Assembly: GCA_003602415.1 (NCBI GenBank)
Contig: QQSK01000002.1
Location: 9,993 to 73,992, forward strand
Source: Candidatus Poseidoniales archaeon
GTDB lineage: Archaea; Thermoplasmatota; Poseidoniia; Poseidoniales; Poseidoniaceae
Length of the DNA: 64,000 nucleotides
Direction: 5' to 3'
Below are positions 8,689 through 17,417 of this stretch, one piece after another (positions within the stretch are counted from its first letter, which is position 1; each line of letters begins with the position of its first letter). Made by a program: the position numbers and the translations under genes. The notes beneath the pieces were generated by a model, which saw nothing but the letters and a program-made list of their open reading frames with translations, had not been told where the DNA came from and did no database searches.

Positions 8689-9032
8689 CAGGCCTCACCG
8701 CCATTGTTTTCGATGACACAGAATGAAACTGTCTTGGATAGCGGACGGCATTCCATTAGCTTAACTCTGTCTCCAACTTCTACTCCACCGATACAGTTTG
8801 GTAGATGAGCTGAAAGTGCACTTGTGCGCTTTTCATATCTCTCGTACTTCTGCATGTAACGAACATTGTCACGTTCGACAACAATCGTACCTTGCATACC
8901 TACATTCGCTACTGTTCCTTCAAGGACCTGGCCACGAAGGCGTAGGGACCCGTAGAAGGGGCAGTTCTCATCTCCATCCCACTCACCGGTAGGGGGTTTT
9001 ACATCAACTCCGATGTCTCGCATCGTAATCAC
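8688..9032 (-). CDS. rps17: Ribosomal protein uS17
   Basis: 16S rRNA-binding OB-fold protein. It shows CPFYGSLRLRGQVLEGTV, VVERDNVRYMQKYERYEKRT and the C-terminal VGDRVKLMECRPLSKTVSF, all typical. GTG at 9032 overlaps the p29 stop by four bases; the ATG three codons later (MRDIGVDVK) is an equally possible start. Length 111-114 residues. Confidence 0.95.
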   Translation of the reverse strand: MITMRDIGVDVKPPTGEWDGDENCPFYGSLRLRGQVLEGTVANVGMQGTIVVERDNVRYMQKYERYEKRTSALSAHLPNCIGGVEVGDRVKLMECRPLSKTVSFCVIENNGGEA

Positions 9033-9292
9033 TCACTCCATTTATTACGGTATATTCTATCTTCAGAACGCTGCCGTACCAACGTTCCTTTGATGGTAGC
9101 ATCACTGCCACCGATTTTGAATTCAATTGAATTCTTGCCGAAAACTACCTCTCGGTTATTTTCGAGCATTGTGATGGTTTCTCTGGTCTCGTCTACGACT
9201 AGACCGTTGCGGCCGACAAGGGCTGCATCTGGAGAGGATGTGATAATCATATCACGGCCAATCCAAGATTGATTCAGAGTTGCGTTAACCAT
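9029..9292 (-). CDS. rnp1: RNase P protein component 1 (p29/Rpp29/Pop4)
   Basis: Protein subunit of archaeal RNase P, which trims tRNA 5' leaders. It is a small Sm-like barrel of 87 residues with IGRDMIITSSPDAALVGRNG followed by VVDETRETITML, the usual RNase P p29 pattern. ATG at 9292 follows GGAGGTG two bases after the aIF1 stop. Its position between aIF1 and uS17 is the conserved euryarchaeal arrangement. The RNA subunit was not recognised in this window. Confidence 0.93.
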   Translation of the reverse strand: MVNATLNQSWIGRDMIITSSPDAALVGRNGLVVDETRETITMLENNREVVFGKNSIEFKIGGSDATIKGTLVRQRSEDRIYRNKWSE

Positions 9293-9293
9293 C

Positions 9294-9593
9294 TTATCGC
9301 ACCTCCACATTGAATCCATTGTTCGTAAGAACTGCTGCTGCCTTCTTCTTGTGATCTCCTTGAAGTTCGATCACTCGGCCTTTTACAGTTCCACCCGCTG
9401 CACATCTGTTCTTGAGAAGTTTAGCAAGTTGATTGATGTCGATAGCTGAATCATCGATTCCTTCTACCTTGGTTACAATCTTGCCATAGCGGCGGCGGTC
9501 GGTGCTGATTGTGGCCTTCTGCTGCTCCTTAGCAATCTCCTGACAAATACACAATTCATCTGGGAGTCCACACACGTTACAGATTGCAGCCAT
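9294..9593 (-). CDS. sui1: Translation initiation factor aIF1 (SUI1)
   Basis: Small factor that monitors start-codon selection on the 30S subunit. The N-terminus has a four-cysteine knuckle (CNVCGLPDELCIC), common in archaeal aIF1, followed by the SUI1 domain with RRRYGKIVTKVEGID and CAAGGTVKGRVIELQGDHKK. ATG at 9593 follows GGAGGTGA; length 99 residues. Its place between uL29 and RNase P p29 is typical. Confidence 0.95.
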   Translation of the reverse strand: MAAICNVCGLPDELCICQEIAKEQQKATISTDRRRYGKIVTKVEGIDDSAIDINQLAKLLKNRCAAGGTVKGRVIELQGDHKKKAAAVLTNNGFNVEVR

Positions 9594-9630
9594 TATCTTC
9601 ACCTCCTTTCTCTAAATTTTCTAATAGTAA

Positions 9631-9825
9631 TCACTGGGATGCCATCTTGGTCTTAATTCTGGCAATAGAACGGCGGCAAGCCTTGAATGCACCCATGTTT
9701 GATGGGGTTCCACCTAGAGCTTGCTCAGCACGTAGTTGCAGAAGTTCTTCCTGAAGTTCTGTTAGGCGGTCTTGAAGTGCTTCTGCACTCATTGACGCTA
9801 TTTCTCTGTTAGAAACATGGGTCAC
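9631..9825 (-). CDS. rpl29: Ribosomal protein uL29
   Basis: Small two-helix protein near the peptide exit tunnel (64 residues). The helical hairpin IASMSAEALQDRLTELQEEL and the C-terminal FKACRRSIARIKTKM match the family. The start overlaps the uS3 stop by four bases. A 37-nt gap to aIF1 contains no other signal. Confidence 0.94.
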   Translation of the reverse strand: MTHVSNREIASMSAEALQDRLTELQEELLQLRAEQALGGTPSNMGAFKACRRSIARIKTKMASQ

Positions 9826-10493
9826 TCAGATCCCTCCTCAGCCTTTGGCTCTTCACCAGTTTCTTCTGCGTTCATTCTCAATTGCTCTTCAGAGTAGATT
9901 GAGATTTCGTGAGGTAGTTTTGTTCCCTTACGCATGATTGCAACAGTAACACCGATTGTACCTAATTTCTTGATACATACAGAATATCCAACATCCATGT
10001 GCTCAAGTGCAGTTTCTCCACAGTACTTAACGTGACCACGGACGAACTTCTGGGTACGGTTTCTGCTTCCAGTTAGCTTACCTGCAAGGGTAATGATAAC
10101 TCCACGTGCTCCCGCTTCCATGATGTTCAATGCTGCAGAGTGTCCTGCACGGCGGTAATACCATCCACGCTCCATAGCGCTTGCAATCTTCTCAGCCATA
10201 ACCTGTGCGTTTAGTGCAGGGTCTTCGACTTCGTCGACCTTAAGTTTAGGATTTTCAATACTGAATCTCTCATCTAGTTGCTTTTGCAAATCGTTGATGA
10301 TTTTTCCTTTGCGTCCAATGACCATACCTGGGCGTTCTGCTTTGACAGTAACTTCGGTTCCGTTTGGAGTTCTGCGGATATCCAATCCACCGAATCCAGC
10401 CTTCTTGGTGTTAGCCATCAAGAATTCCTTTACCAGTTGTCGCTCGACGTTACGGTCGATAATGCGTCTTAGTGTACTCTTATTCTCGCTCAT
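9822..10493 (-). CDS. rps3: Ribosomal protein uS3
   Basis: Small-subunit protein at the mRNA entry. It contains the type-2 KH domain (VKAERPGMVIGRKGKIINDL, with GRKG as the GXXG loop) and the C-terminal S3 domain (ARGVIITLAGKLTGSRNRTQ). It has an acidic tail (EEPKAEEGSE). ATG at 10493 is preferred to GTG at 10502, with AAGGTGATT before it. 223 residues. Confidence 0.95.
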   Translation of the reverse strand: MSENKSTLRRIIDRNVERQLVKEFLMANTKKAGFGGLDIRRTPNGTEVTVKAERPGMVIGRKGKIINDLQKQLDERFSIENPKLKVDEVEDPALNAQVMAEKIASAMERGWYYRRAGHSAALNIMEAGARGVIITLAGKLTGSRNRTQKFVRGHVKYCGETALEHMDVGYSVCIKKLGTIGVTVAIMRKGTKLPHEISIYSEEQLRMNAEETGEEPKAEEGSE

Positions 10494-10504
10494 GATAATC
10501 ACCT

Positions 10505-11104
10505 TCAGAAGTCATCCTCCAACTCATCTTCAGCACCGCTGAAGTCTTCTAGGAAAATTTCGAGATTTACTCGGTAGTGGTTCTTTGGAGAAGCACTTCC
10601 ACGAGCACGTGGAGTCCATCCTCTCTTGATTGGGCCACGGTGTGCAGCACAGTGAGTGATAACCATCTCTTCAGGATCGATATCTTCGTATTGGTGGCGT
10701 GCGTTTTCCATGCAACTTTCTAGAAGTTTGATCATAGTTCTGCTAGCCTTAACAGGATAACGTCCTGGTCCGACTCCACCTTTGCGGTGTCCGACCATAG
10801 ATGGTCCTGATCGCTTGCGTCTCTTGTTTCCGGAACCTAAGCGGAACGGAACTGCGACTGCCTTGTTACGAATATCTTGTCTGTCGCTGTCGATTTTCAA
10901 TACATTGTTTAGGAATGCAATTGCTTCTCCTGCGGTACGATGCTTGATAGCACGAGCAACTTCGAAGCAGTGCTTAACGTGTAAATCCTGTTCAACAGCT
11001 CTTGCTGTAGCAAGTCTGCTTCCTTGAAGGAGTTGTGTGTAACCCTTCTGAGGAAGTTCCTTACGCTTGGATCTGCGGTCCATTTCTGATTTCTTCCAAC
11101 CCAT
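10505..11104 (-). CDS. rpl22: Ribosomal protein uL22
   Basis: Exit-tunnel protein. Recognised by HCFEVARAIKHRTAGEAIAF, KSGPSMVGHRKGGVGPGRYP-like basic loop (RKRSGPSMVGHRKGGVGPGR) and the tunnel hairpin region HRGPIKRGWTPRARGSAS followed by INLEIFLED-like residues. At 199 residues it is longer than many archaeal versions (about 150-155), because of a basic N-terminus and an acidic tail. ATG at 11104 fits the gap to uS19. Confidence 0.94.
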   Translation of the reverse strand: MGWKKSEMDRRSKRKELPQKGYTQLLQGSRLATARAVEQDLHVKHCFEVARAIKHRTAGEAIAFLNNVLKIDSDRQDIRNKAVAVPFRLGSGNKRRKRSGPSMVGHRKGGVGPGRYPVKASRTMIKLLESCMENARHQYEDIDPEEMVITHCAAHRGPIKRGWTPRARGSASPKNHYRVNLEIFLEDFSGAEDELEDDF

Positions 11105-11114
11105 AATTTTCACC

Positions 11115-11609
11115 TCACTTTAGAGCCACGTGCGAAGAAGAGCGGGTCGCACCAACACCAGGTCCAGAGTGTGTAACATTCTTTCTGGTTAGGGCGAACT
11201 CTCCTAGATAGTGACCTATCATATTTGGCTTGACTTCGATTTCGACGAAATTCTGTCCGTTGTGGACAGCAATTCTCTTTCCAACGAATTCAGGCAGGAT
11301 TGGGACGTCACGGCGGTGCGTGCGTACAGTACGGCCGGTAGAGCGGCGCATACGGCTGATGAAATGTTCATTTTCTGATGAAAGTCCTCTAGCAATAGAT
11401 CTTCTTGCACGGCTGGTTAGCAGTGTAATTACAGATGGTGCTGAAGGGTCTTCTTCAGATGGCCATAGTGGCATAGCTTTGAGTTCTTCAACCTCATAAC
11501 CTCTGTAAGTGAATTCTTTCTTCTTACGTCCGGTTACAGTTGTGCGCTTCTTACGAGCTTTTCTTCGGCTCGCCTTTGGGGTCATGAATGACTTCTTCTT
11601 TTTCGCCAT
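11115..11609 (-). CDS. rps19: Ribosomal protein uS19
   Basis: Small-subunit head protein. The first 30 residues are a Lys/Arg-rich tail; the domain starts at FTYRGYEVEELKAMP and contains RDVPILPEFVGKRIAVHNGQ and IGHYLGEFALTRKNVTHSGP, the uS19 signature. It has 164 residues, slightly long because of the basic N-terminal tail. GAGGTGA precedes the ATG. Confidence 0.95.
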   Translation of the reverse strand: MAKKKKSFMTPKASRRKARKKRTTVTGRKKKEFTYRGYEVEELKAMPLWPSEEDPSAPSVITLLTSRARRSIARGLSSENEHFISRMRRSTGRTVRTHRRDVPILPEFVGKRIAVHNGQNFVEIEVKPNMIGHYLGEFALTRKNVTHSGPGVGATRSSSHVALK

Positions 11610-11620
11610 AATATTTCACC

Positions 11621-12340
11621 TCAGACCTTCTTGCCGCGGCCTCTTCCTGTGCGGCTTGGTGCTATGTTACCGACCTTAGCACCTGGAGGGGTGCCTCTAG
11701 CAACGGAGCTTGGACCGTGTACAGCTTGGTGGTTTCCACCACCATGCGGGTGGTCTACTGGGTTCATTGCGACACCGCTTACGTGCGGGTACAACTTACC
11801 ACGAGCCTTAGCCTTGTAATGTGCAGCACCTGCAGTACGTAGTGGCATTTCTCCACGACCGTGACCTGCAAGAACTCCAATGGTAGCACGACAGTTACCA
11901 GGCATATCCTTGGATACACCAGATGGTAGTCTTACACGAACTCTGCCGCCATCAAGATGTGCTTCGACGGTTGCTGAATTTCCTGCTGTTCTAGCAATCT
12001 TTCCTCCGTCACCTGGACGAAGTTCTAGATTGTTGATTGCTGTTCCTTCTGGAATCTGTGCGATGGAGGTAATGTTACCTGGCCTTAGTGCGACATTGTC
12101 ACCGATTGCAACTGTGGAACCGATTGAGATTCCTTCTGTTGCTACAACAAGGTTTGTCTGACCATCTGGCAACTTAACTCTAGCGAGTGGTGCAGTGTGT
12201 ACTGGACTGTGAACTAACTCAGTTACTTCTCCAACTACATCCTTCACTCTTGGCATTGTGTTTGATCCAGGGAATCTGTGGCTCGCTACACGGTAGCGTG
12301 GCGAACTTCCCTTACGTTGTGAACGTGTTCTCTTACCCAT
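11621..12340 (-). CDS. rpl2: Ribosomal protein uL2
   Basis: Peptidyl-transferase-proximal protein, 239 residues. Shows GDNVALRPGNITSIAQIPEG, the SH3-like region, and the universally conserved C-terminal block with RGVAMNPVDHPHGGG-type sequence (SGVAMNPVDHPHGGGNHQAV), whose histidine lies close to the catalytic centre. Starts after GAGGTGATATC and 12 nt behind uL23. Confidence 0.97.
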   Translation of the reverse strand: MGKRTRSQRKGSSPRYRVASHRFPGSNTMPRVKDVVGEVTELVHSPVHTAPLARVKLPDGQTNLVVATEGISIGSTVAIGDNVALRPGNITSIAQIPEGTAINNLELRPGDGGKIARTAGNSATVEAHLDGGRVRVRLPSGVSKDMPGNCRATIGVLAGHGRGEMPLRTAGAAHYKAKARGKLYPHVSGVAMNPVDHPHGGGNHQAVHGPSSVARGTPPGAKVGNIAPSRTGRGRGKKV

Positions 12341-12352
12341 GATATCACCTCA

Positions 12353-12613
12353 TCAGAATGCGCCAAGTCGCATAGCAGCCTCATCTGCATGATAGCCTTC
12401 AGCGAGTTTGACGCTAGCTAACTTTCCATTCTTGGTATTACGGACATTGACTTTAGCAACTTCAGCGTCGAAAAGAGCTTCAACTGCTGCTGCTATGTCT
12501 GATTTTGTTGCACTGCGGCGGACAATGAATTCTAGACGGTTTCCACCAGTTCTAGCTTCCATAGCCTTCTCAGTAATCCATGGCATCATAATTACATCAT
12601 ACGGATTTACCAT
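12353..12613 (-). CDS. rpl23: Ribosomal protein uL23
   Basis: Tunnel-exit protein that serves as docking site for SRP and the Sec channel. Compact 86-residue archaeal form: MPWITEKAMEA-type start (MMPWITEKAMEARTGGNRLE) and VNVRNTKNGKLASVKLAEGY. GGAGGTG upstream of the ATG. No odd features. Confidence 0.95.
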   Translation of the reverse strand: MVNPYDVIMMPWITEKAMEARTGGNRLEFIVRRSATKSDIAAAVEALFDAEVAKVNVRNTKNGKLASVKLAEGYHADEAAMRLGAF

Positions 12614-12626
12614 TCATCACACCTCC

Positions 12627-13496
12627 TCAGTTCAGTGCCTCCACTGCTGCCTTGGTAAAGACAGTAAGTCTGCCAAGATCTCCACCTGGAGCAAGATGCT
12701 CTGCGGATAGGTCCTTAGCAGCGACGACGTCAACGCCTGGAAGATTTCTAGCAGCCTTAGCAAGACCGTCCTTGTTTGCGACTACTAGTAGTACGCTCTT
12801 TGGAGTCTTGTGGACACGGCCACGCATTGTTGCCTTACCTGCTCTGATCTTTCGACCGTCACGAGCACGGCGCAAATCGTCACCAAGCCCTAAAGCTTCG
12901 AAGATTGCATTGACCTTACGAGTGCCTCCAGATAGATTGAATGCTTCGATGTCAATTTTCTCACCGTTTTCAGAGTAGTCTCCTAACACTATAGGTAGAG
13001 AGGAAATTTCTTCTGCAAAGCGATGACCACGGTTCGAAACCATATCAATATCAGTTGTTGCAGTAAGAGCAGAGTTGCGAGCAAGTCTTCTCTCTTTGCG
13101 GTTCAACTTTCTGGACCAGTCTTTCTCGACCTTAGGTCCGTGAGCACGGCGACCACCCAGAGTGTGAGGGTTCTGTGCACCACGGCGTTGTCCAGTTCTT
13201 CTCATAATTCTGGAAACACCACGGCCCTTACCCCACCATTCGACGGAGTGCTTCATACCGCTCATTGGCTTGCGCTTTCCAACGTGAGCATTGGAACCAT
13301 ATGCCTGTCTTCTGTTAGCACGTGCACTAGCAACTGCTAGCTTAACTAAATCAGAACGAATCTCTGAATTGAAGGAATCAGGAAGTGAAACCTTCTTGCC
13401 CAGTTCGACATCTATGTCGTATACTTCTTGTAGACGTCCTGCATCGAGTTCATCTTGTTCGATGTTGTTGATGATGTTGTGTACTGCTACCTTCAT
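12627..13496 (-). CDS. rpl4: Ribosomal protein uL4
   Basis: Large-subunit tunnel protein, 289 residues, in the archaeal/eukaryotic form. Blocks: LPDSFNSEIRSDLVKLAVAS, the basic tunnel loop GRGVSRIMRRTGQRRGAQNP and GRRAHGPKVEKDWSRKLNRK, and the C-terminal Rossmann-like part with LPGVDVVAAKDLSAEHLAPG. Starts two bases after uL3. In some organisms uL4 represses its own operon; whether it acts on the structured leader here is unknown. Confidence 0.96.
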   Translation of the reverse strand: MKVAVHNIINNIEQDELDAGRLQEVYDIDVELGKKVSLPDSFNSEIRSDLVKLAVASARANRRQAYGSNAHVGKRKPMSGMKHSVEWWGKGRGVSRIMRRTGQRRGAQNPHTLGGRRAHGPKVEKDWSRKLNRKERRLARNSALTATTDIDMVSNRGHRFAEEISSLPIVLGDYSENGEKIDIEAFNLSGGTRKVNAIFEALGLGDDLRRARDGRKIRAGKATMRGRVHKTPKSVLLVVANKDGLAKAARNLPGVDVVAAKDLSAEHLAPGGDLGRLTVFTKAAVEALN

Positions 13497-13498
13497 CT

Positions 13499-14524
13499 TC
13501 AGACCCCCTGCTTGCTGGATGTACTTACGTACGTGATTTCGTATGGATGCTGAGCCTTATCAGATCCTCTTGTAGCATCACGGAATCTTACCAATCTCTT
13601 TGCAGGACCTGGTAGACTTCCTTTGACCAATACATACTCTGAATTGACTTCACCATAATGAAGGAAGCCTCCAGATGGAGTAATCGACTTGTCTTCAGCA
13701 GAAGCGATAGATAGAATTCTCTTGTTGTATTCTGTTCTCTGATGGTATCCAGTTTGACCACCTTGACGGATAGTCTTACGGACGTATCCTGTACCGAAGT
13801 CACCCATGTTACCGTGCTGACGTCGCTTCTTTGAGTTCTTGTGAGATTGTAGTTTACCACCGAATCTCTTGATTACACCTTGCCATCCATATCCCTTGGT
13901 GACACCGATAGCATCTACAAAGACACCTTCATCGAATACATCGTTGATTGAAAGTTCTTGGCCCATGTGTTCCTTAGCCCATTCTAATTTAGCAGCTGAG
14001 TCGCCACCAACTAGTCCAAGTTCCATAACTTCAGGAGTCTTAGATGGAGTTCCTGTGATTGAATGTGGTTGAGTAGCAGCAATGATTCTTACTTCTACCA
14101 AATCTGCACCGCTAAGTGCTTCAAAGTGCTTGTCTGAGTCATGTACTTTCAGAGCGTTGTTGTGAAGTCTGCGGAATAGTTGAGGGAATGCTTCAGAAAT
14201 CTGTTCAGCATCTACCCATGCTTCGCCAGCGGCTTGCTTGCCGTAGGGAGTCATCTTGTATCCACGAACGCCAAGTACTCTCATTTTCGGTACTTCGACT
14301 ACTGTTACAGGGATTCTGATTTCCTGTCCAGCACTCATCGATTTAGGGTTTAGATCACGAGCCATGACGTGGGTCATGCCAGCTTTCCAGCCGGCGAATC
14401 CCTGTACACGGACCTCGCTCGCATCGGTTTCTGGCCACGACTTGACGTGTCCAAAGTGACGTGCTGACCGCTTACGCGGGCTAAACGCCATACTACCACG
14501 TCTTGGGTGACTTCTCTTTGCCAT
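13499..14524 (-). CDS. rpl3: Ribosomal protein uL3, first gene of the superoperon
   Basis: Early-assembling protein reaching the peptidyl-transferase centre, 341 residues. It has the N-terminal basic extension (RSHPRRGSMAFSPRKRSARH), GFAGWKAGMTHVMARDLNPK, the central KGYGWQGVIKRFGGKLQSHK and GQTGYHQRTEYNKRILSI blocks. ATG preceded by AGGAGGCCGAACAT. It is the first gene of the unit, preceded by a long structured region (see 14556-14762). Confidence 0.97.
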   Translation of the reverse strand: MAKRSHPRRGSMAFSPRKRSARHFGHVKSWPETDASEVRVQGFAGWKAGMTHVMARDLNPKSMSAGQEIRIPVTVVEVPKMRVLGVRGYKMTPYGKQAAGEAWVDAEQISEAFPQLFRRLHNNALKVHDSDKHFEALSGADLVEVRIIAATQPHSITGTPSKTPEVMELGLVGGDSAAKLEWAKEHMGQELSINDVFDEGVFVDAIGVTKGYGWQGVIKRFGGKLQSHKNSKKRRQHGNMGDFGTGYVRKTIRQGGQTGYHQRTEYNKRILSIASAEDKSITPSGGFLHYGEVNSEYVLVKGSLPGPAKRLVRFRDATRGSDKAQHPYEITYVSTSSKQGV

Positions 14525-14555
14525 ATGTTCGGCCTCCTATGTTTCGTTACTCCGC

Positions 14556-14762
14556 ATTGGCCCCCCGATAAGGGGCGTACAGAGGCTCTTCAGGTTAGGG
14601 AGATGCCGTGACATCGGCTCTCAGTCCACGATTGGGACCGAGAGTGATGGGATGCAGTGCATTGCCCACAATGTCTGGCCGCTCACCTTCTGAGCATTCT
14701 GCCGACTTACCTCCCCTATATGAGTGGTTCGGTAAAGAACGGCGTATAGGGCCGCAGGCGCT
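14556..14762 (-). ncRNA. Candidate structured leader or non-coding RNA before uL3
   Basis: The 328-nt gap between uL3 and hef is GC-richer than its surroundings and forms nested helices. Seen on the minus strand: CCCTATA/TATAGGG; outer TAGGGGAG pairing with CTCCCTA; GTCGGC with GCCGAT; hairpins GCTCA/TGAGC, GTGGG..CCCAT, and CTCTC-GTCC/GGAC-GAGAG (about 14618-14645); and CCCC/GGGG at 14561-14574. A TATA-like TCTAAATA at 14785-14792 would place a minus-strand start near 14762. It may be an operon leader or a separate RNA. RNase P and SRP RNA consensus motifs were not found. Strand is inferred from the promoter-like element. Confidence 0.45.
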
Positions 14763-14784
14763 ATTGCTAAAATGAAGTAATTAG

Positions 14785-14792
14785 TATTTAGA
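14785..14792 (-). promoter_or_regulatory. Putative TATA box of the ribosomal superoperon
   Basis: The minus strand reads TCTAAATA in an AT-rich stretch about 26 bases upstream of the point where the GC-rich structured sequence begins (about 14762). The same AT-rich island could also serve hef on the plus strand. Inferred from spacing and composition only. Confidence 0.35.
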
Positions 14793-14852
14793 TAATCACT
14801 TAGATTTTTGACAATCTGTTATGCAAATCCTCTTGAGCCACCGCCGCGTAAA

Positions 14853-17417
14853 ATGACTATGACCCCGACTCTGAGCCATCCAAATCTCAGTGATGGTGTC
14901 GAAGCCAGGGCATACCAACTAATCGCTGCAAAGCAAGCCATTTCTGGTTCAACATTACTTGTAATGCCCACCGGTTTGGGTAAAACTGCTGTCCAATGGA
15001 TGGCTATGGCCGAAACTCTGAGCGGTAATGGAAAAATCGTATTGGTAGCCCCTACAATAGGCCTTGTTGATCAGCAGGCAAAAATGGCAAAACAGTTCAT
15101 TAATTTAGATCCAGATAAGATTGTAACGCTCACAGGAAATACATTAGCCAAGAAGCGGGAGAAGATTTGGGAGGATGCTAAAATTGTGATGGCAACACCT
15201 CATGTAATCCGCAATGATGCTCGCAATGGGCGAATTCTTTTGTCGGATATTGATTTGCTCATTGTAGATGAAGCCCACCATGCCACTGGTGCCAACTCTA
15301 TGGCACAATTAGGTGATATGTATCTAGAAGCATCTTCCAAGGCGATGGTTTTGGCTGCAACTGCATCTCCTGGAGTAAAGGCGAATAAAGTGCTAGAAGT
15401 GATCAACAGGTTGGGAATAGAACGATTACATGTTACAAAAAGAGAGGATGATTTGGTACAACCCTACATCACATCAATGGATATTGAAAAGCATGAACTG
15501 AATCTTCCAAACGAACTCCTTGAAATTATTAGACCATTACGTATCTTAGAGGCTGAAGAAGCGGGGTTTTTGATGAACAATGGATTCCTTCCTAAAGCGG
15601 GAAGAATCAGCACCGCAATGATTGAGGAAGCTCATCGAAGAGCAAGTGCTGCCATTGGAAGAGGAGATGCAAGAGGATATGATGCTGCGAAAAAAATTGC
15701 AGATATCAGAAGATTGCATAGACTACTCGATTTGCTTGACACTCAAGGTTTGAAATGTGCCATCAAATACCTAGAAAGATCAAAGAGCGAGAAGGACAGG
15801 AAAACAAAGAGGTTTCTCTCGCTACCTGCAGTTTCTACATTGCTTAGGGAGCATGGAGAATCATCAGAGCAACATCCCAAACCTGGAATAGTTGTTAATT
15901 TAGTGAAAAAGGGAATAGAAGATGATGGTAAAGTAATCATATTCACTGAATACAGAGATACTGTGGATAACATAATCGAAATCCTGAGGGATGAACCTGG
16001 GGTAAAACCTGGTAAATTCGTAGGACAGACCAGTAAGGGCAGTCAGGTAGGAATGAAACAAAAAGAACAGATTGCACAACTTGAAAAATTCAAGCAAGGA
16101 GAAATCAATGTCCTTGTAGCCACTAGCGTAGGTGAAGAAGGACTTGATGTTCCTGCTGCAGACAGTGTAATTCTTTACGAGCCAGTACCTAGTGCAGTAA
16201 GAGCAATTCAAAGACGAGGTAGGACTGCAAGACAAAGAGATGGAGACGTACATATTTTGATTGCAAAAGGAACGAGAGATGAATACGTTCAGCATGCTTC
16301 ATTGAGGCGCGAGCAATCGATGTATAGAACATTAGACTCTTTACAAAAACAATCCAGATTGCCTCGAAGAGCCGCCCCAAAAGCCGATGTTTTGTCCGCA
16401 TTTTCTATCGCTGAATCATCTGCAGAAGAATTCATTCAATCAGAACAAAAAAGATTGTTCCGGGAAAAAGAAATACCTGTAAAACAACAAGTTTCACAAA
16501 AAGAGCAAAAATCAACACCTCTCCCTAATCGACCTAGATCGCAGAAATCATTAGCCGATTTTTCCAACCCAAAACCAGCAGACAGCAATTGGTGGAAACC
16601 TGTCTTGGATGGAACTGTAAGTAATTCAAGAGAAGATGAAATCAACGCTTCAGAAGCGGCAAAAATTGAAATCTATTCAAATGATGAAGAAAGGGATTCA
16701 CAAACATTGATTACGATTGATCATAGAGAAGCAAACTCAACATTGCCTGCCATGCTCAAACTCCATGGGCATCAAATTAGTCTGGAAAACTTGACCGTGG
16801 GAGATATCAGGATTTCAGATAGGATACTGATAGAAAGAAAAACCGCAAGAGACATAGTAGATTCATTAATCGATGGAAGATTGATTCATCAAGCAAGGAA
16901 ATTGCATAGTGCAGCACCTAGGCCTTTGCTAATTGTTGAATCATTGGATACTCAAAGAGTACATCCAAATGCAATTTATGGCGCTATGGCTTGGATAACC
17001 TTAGATTTAGGACTGCCAGTTTTGATGACTGGTTCAACTGAGCAAACCGCTAGATTCATCTCAATAGCTGCCAAGAGAGAAGCAAGAATCCTTGACTTAT
17101 TGATGGTACATCTGAGAAAGAAAACAATCGATACAGAAAAGTCTGCAATCAAAGCAGCATCAGCAGAAATAATGTCGATAATCAATGGTGAAATGGATGA
17201 AGGATATTTATCCAAAAAATGGAATCAAGAAGTAACCTCACAGAGAGTGAAAATATTGTCTGAATTGCCAGGTATTGGTAAGAGCACAGCCAACAAAATA
17301 ATGGCTGTTGCAAAAGACATAATGGGACTATGTGCGATGAGTGAGTATGAACTGACAAATATCGAAGGAGTATCTTCAATTCAGGCTAAAGACCTGTACA
17401 AATTCTTGCATGGCTAA
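14853..17417 (+). CDS. hef: Hef, SF2 helicase fused to XPF/ERCC4 nuclease
   Basis: DNA-repair enzyme acting on stalled forks, the archaeal relative of FANCM and XPF. The N-terminal SF2 helicase has Walker A MPTGLGKT, the DEAH box (LLIVDEAHHAT), ATASPG, and the C-terminal helicase lobe with VIIFTEYRDTV and IQRRGRTAR. A linker leads to the XPF nuclease: IDHREANS, VGDIRISD and the catalytic ERKTARD. A tandem helix-hairpin-helix (ELPGIGKSTANKI) closes the protein. 854 residues. ATG at 14853 is preferred to a TTG 15 codons upstream. The nuclease motif is intact, unlike in some archaeal Hef. It abuts, tail to tail, the minus-strand gene at 17418. Confidence 0.95.
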   Translation: MTMTPTLSHPNLSDGVEARAYQLIAAKQAISGSTLLVMPTGLGKTAVQWMAMAETLSGNGKIVLVAPTIGLVDQQAKMAKQFINLDPDKIVTLTGNTLAKKREKIWEDAKIVMATPHVIRNDARNGRILLSDIDLLIVDEAHHATGANSMAQLGDMYLEASSKAMVLAATASPGVKANKVLEVINRLGIERLHVTKREDDLVQPYITSMDIEKHELNLPNELLEIIRPLRILEAEEAGFLMNNGFLPKAGRISTAMIEEAHRRASAAIGRGDARGYDAAKKIADIRRLHRLLDLLDTQGLKCAIKYLERSKSEKDRKTKRFLSLPAVSTLLREHGESSEQHPKPGIVVNLVKKGIEDDGKVIIFTEYRDTVDNIIEILRDEPGVKPGKFVGQTSKGSQVGMKQKEQIAQLEKFKQGEINVLVATSVGEEGLDVPAADSVILYEPVPSAVRAIQRRGRTARQRDGDVHILIAKGTRDEYVQHASLRREQSMYRTLDSLQKQSRLPRRAAPKADVLSAFSIAESSAEEFIQSEQKRLFREKEIPVKQQVSQKEQKSTPLPNRPRSQKSLADFSNPKPADSNWWKPVLDGTVSNSREDEINASEAAKIEIYSNDEERDSQTLITIDHREANSTLPAMLKLHGHQISLENLTVGDIRISDRILIERKTARDIVDSLIDGRLIHQARKLHSAAPRPLLIVESLDTQRVHPNAIYGAMAWITLDLGLPVLMTGSTEQTARFISIAAKREARILDLLMVHLRKKTIDTEKSAIKAASAEIMSIINGEMDEGYLSKKWNQEVTSQRVKILSELPGIGKSTANKIMAVAKDIMGLCAMSEYELTNIEGVSSIQAKDLYKFLHG

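Noticed and set aside
14556..14762. RNase P RNA or SRP 7S RNA in the region before uL3
   Set aside because: GAGGTAAGTCGGC resembles RNase P conserved region I only loosely, the other conserved regions are absent, and 200 nt is short; the SRP helix 8 motif is absent too.
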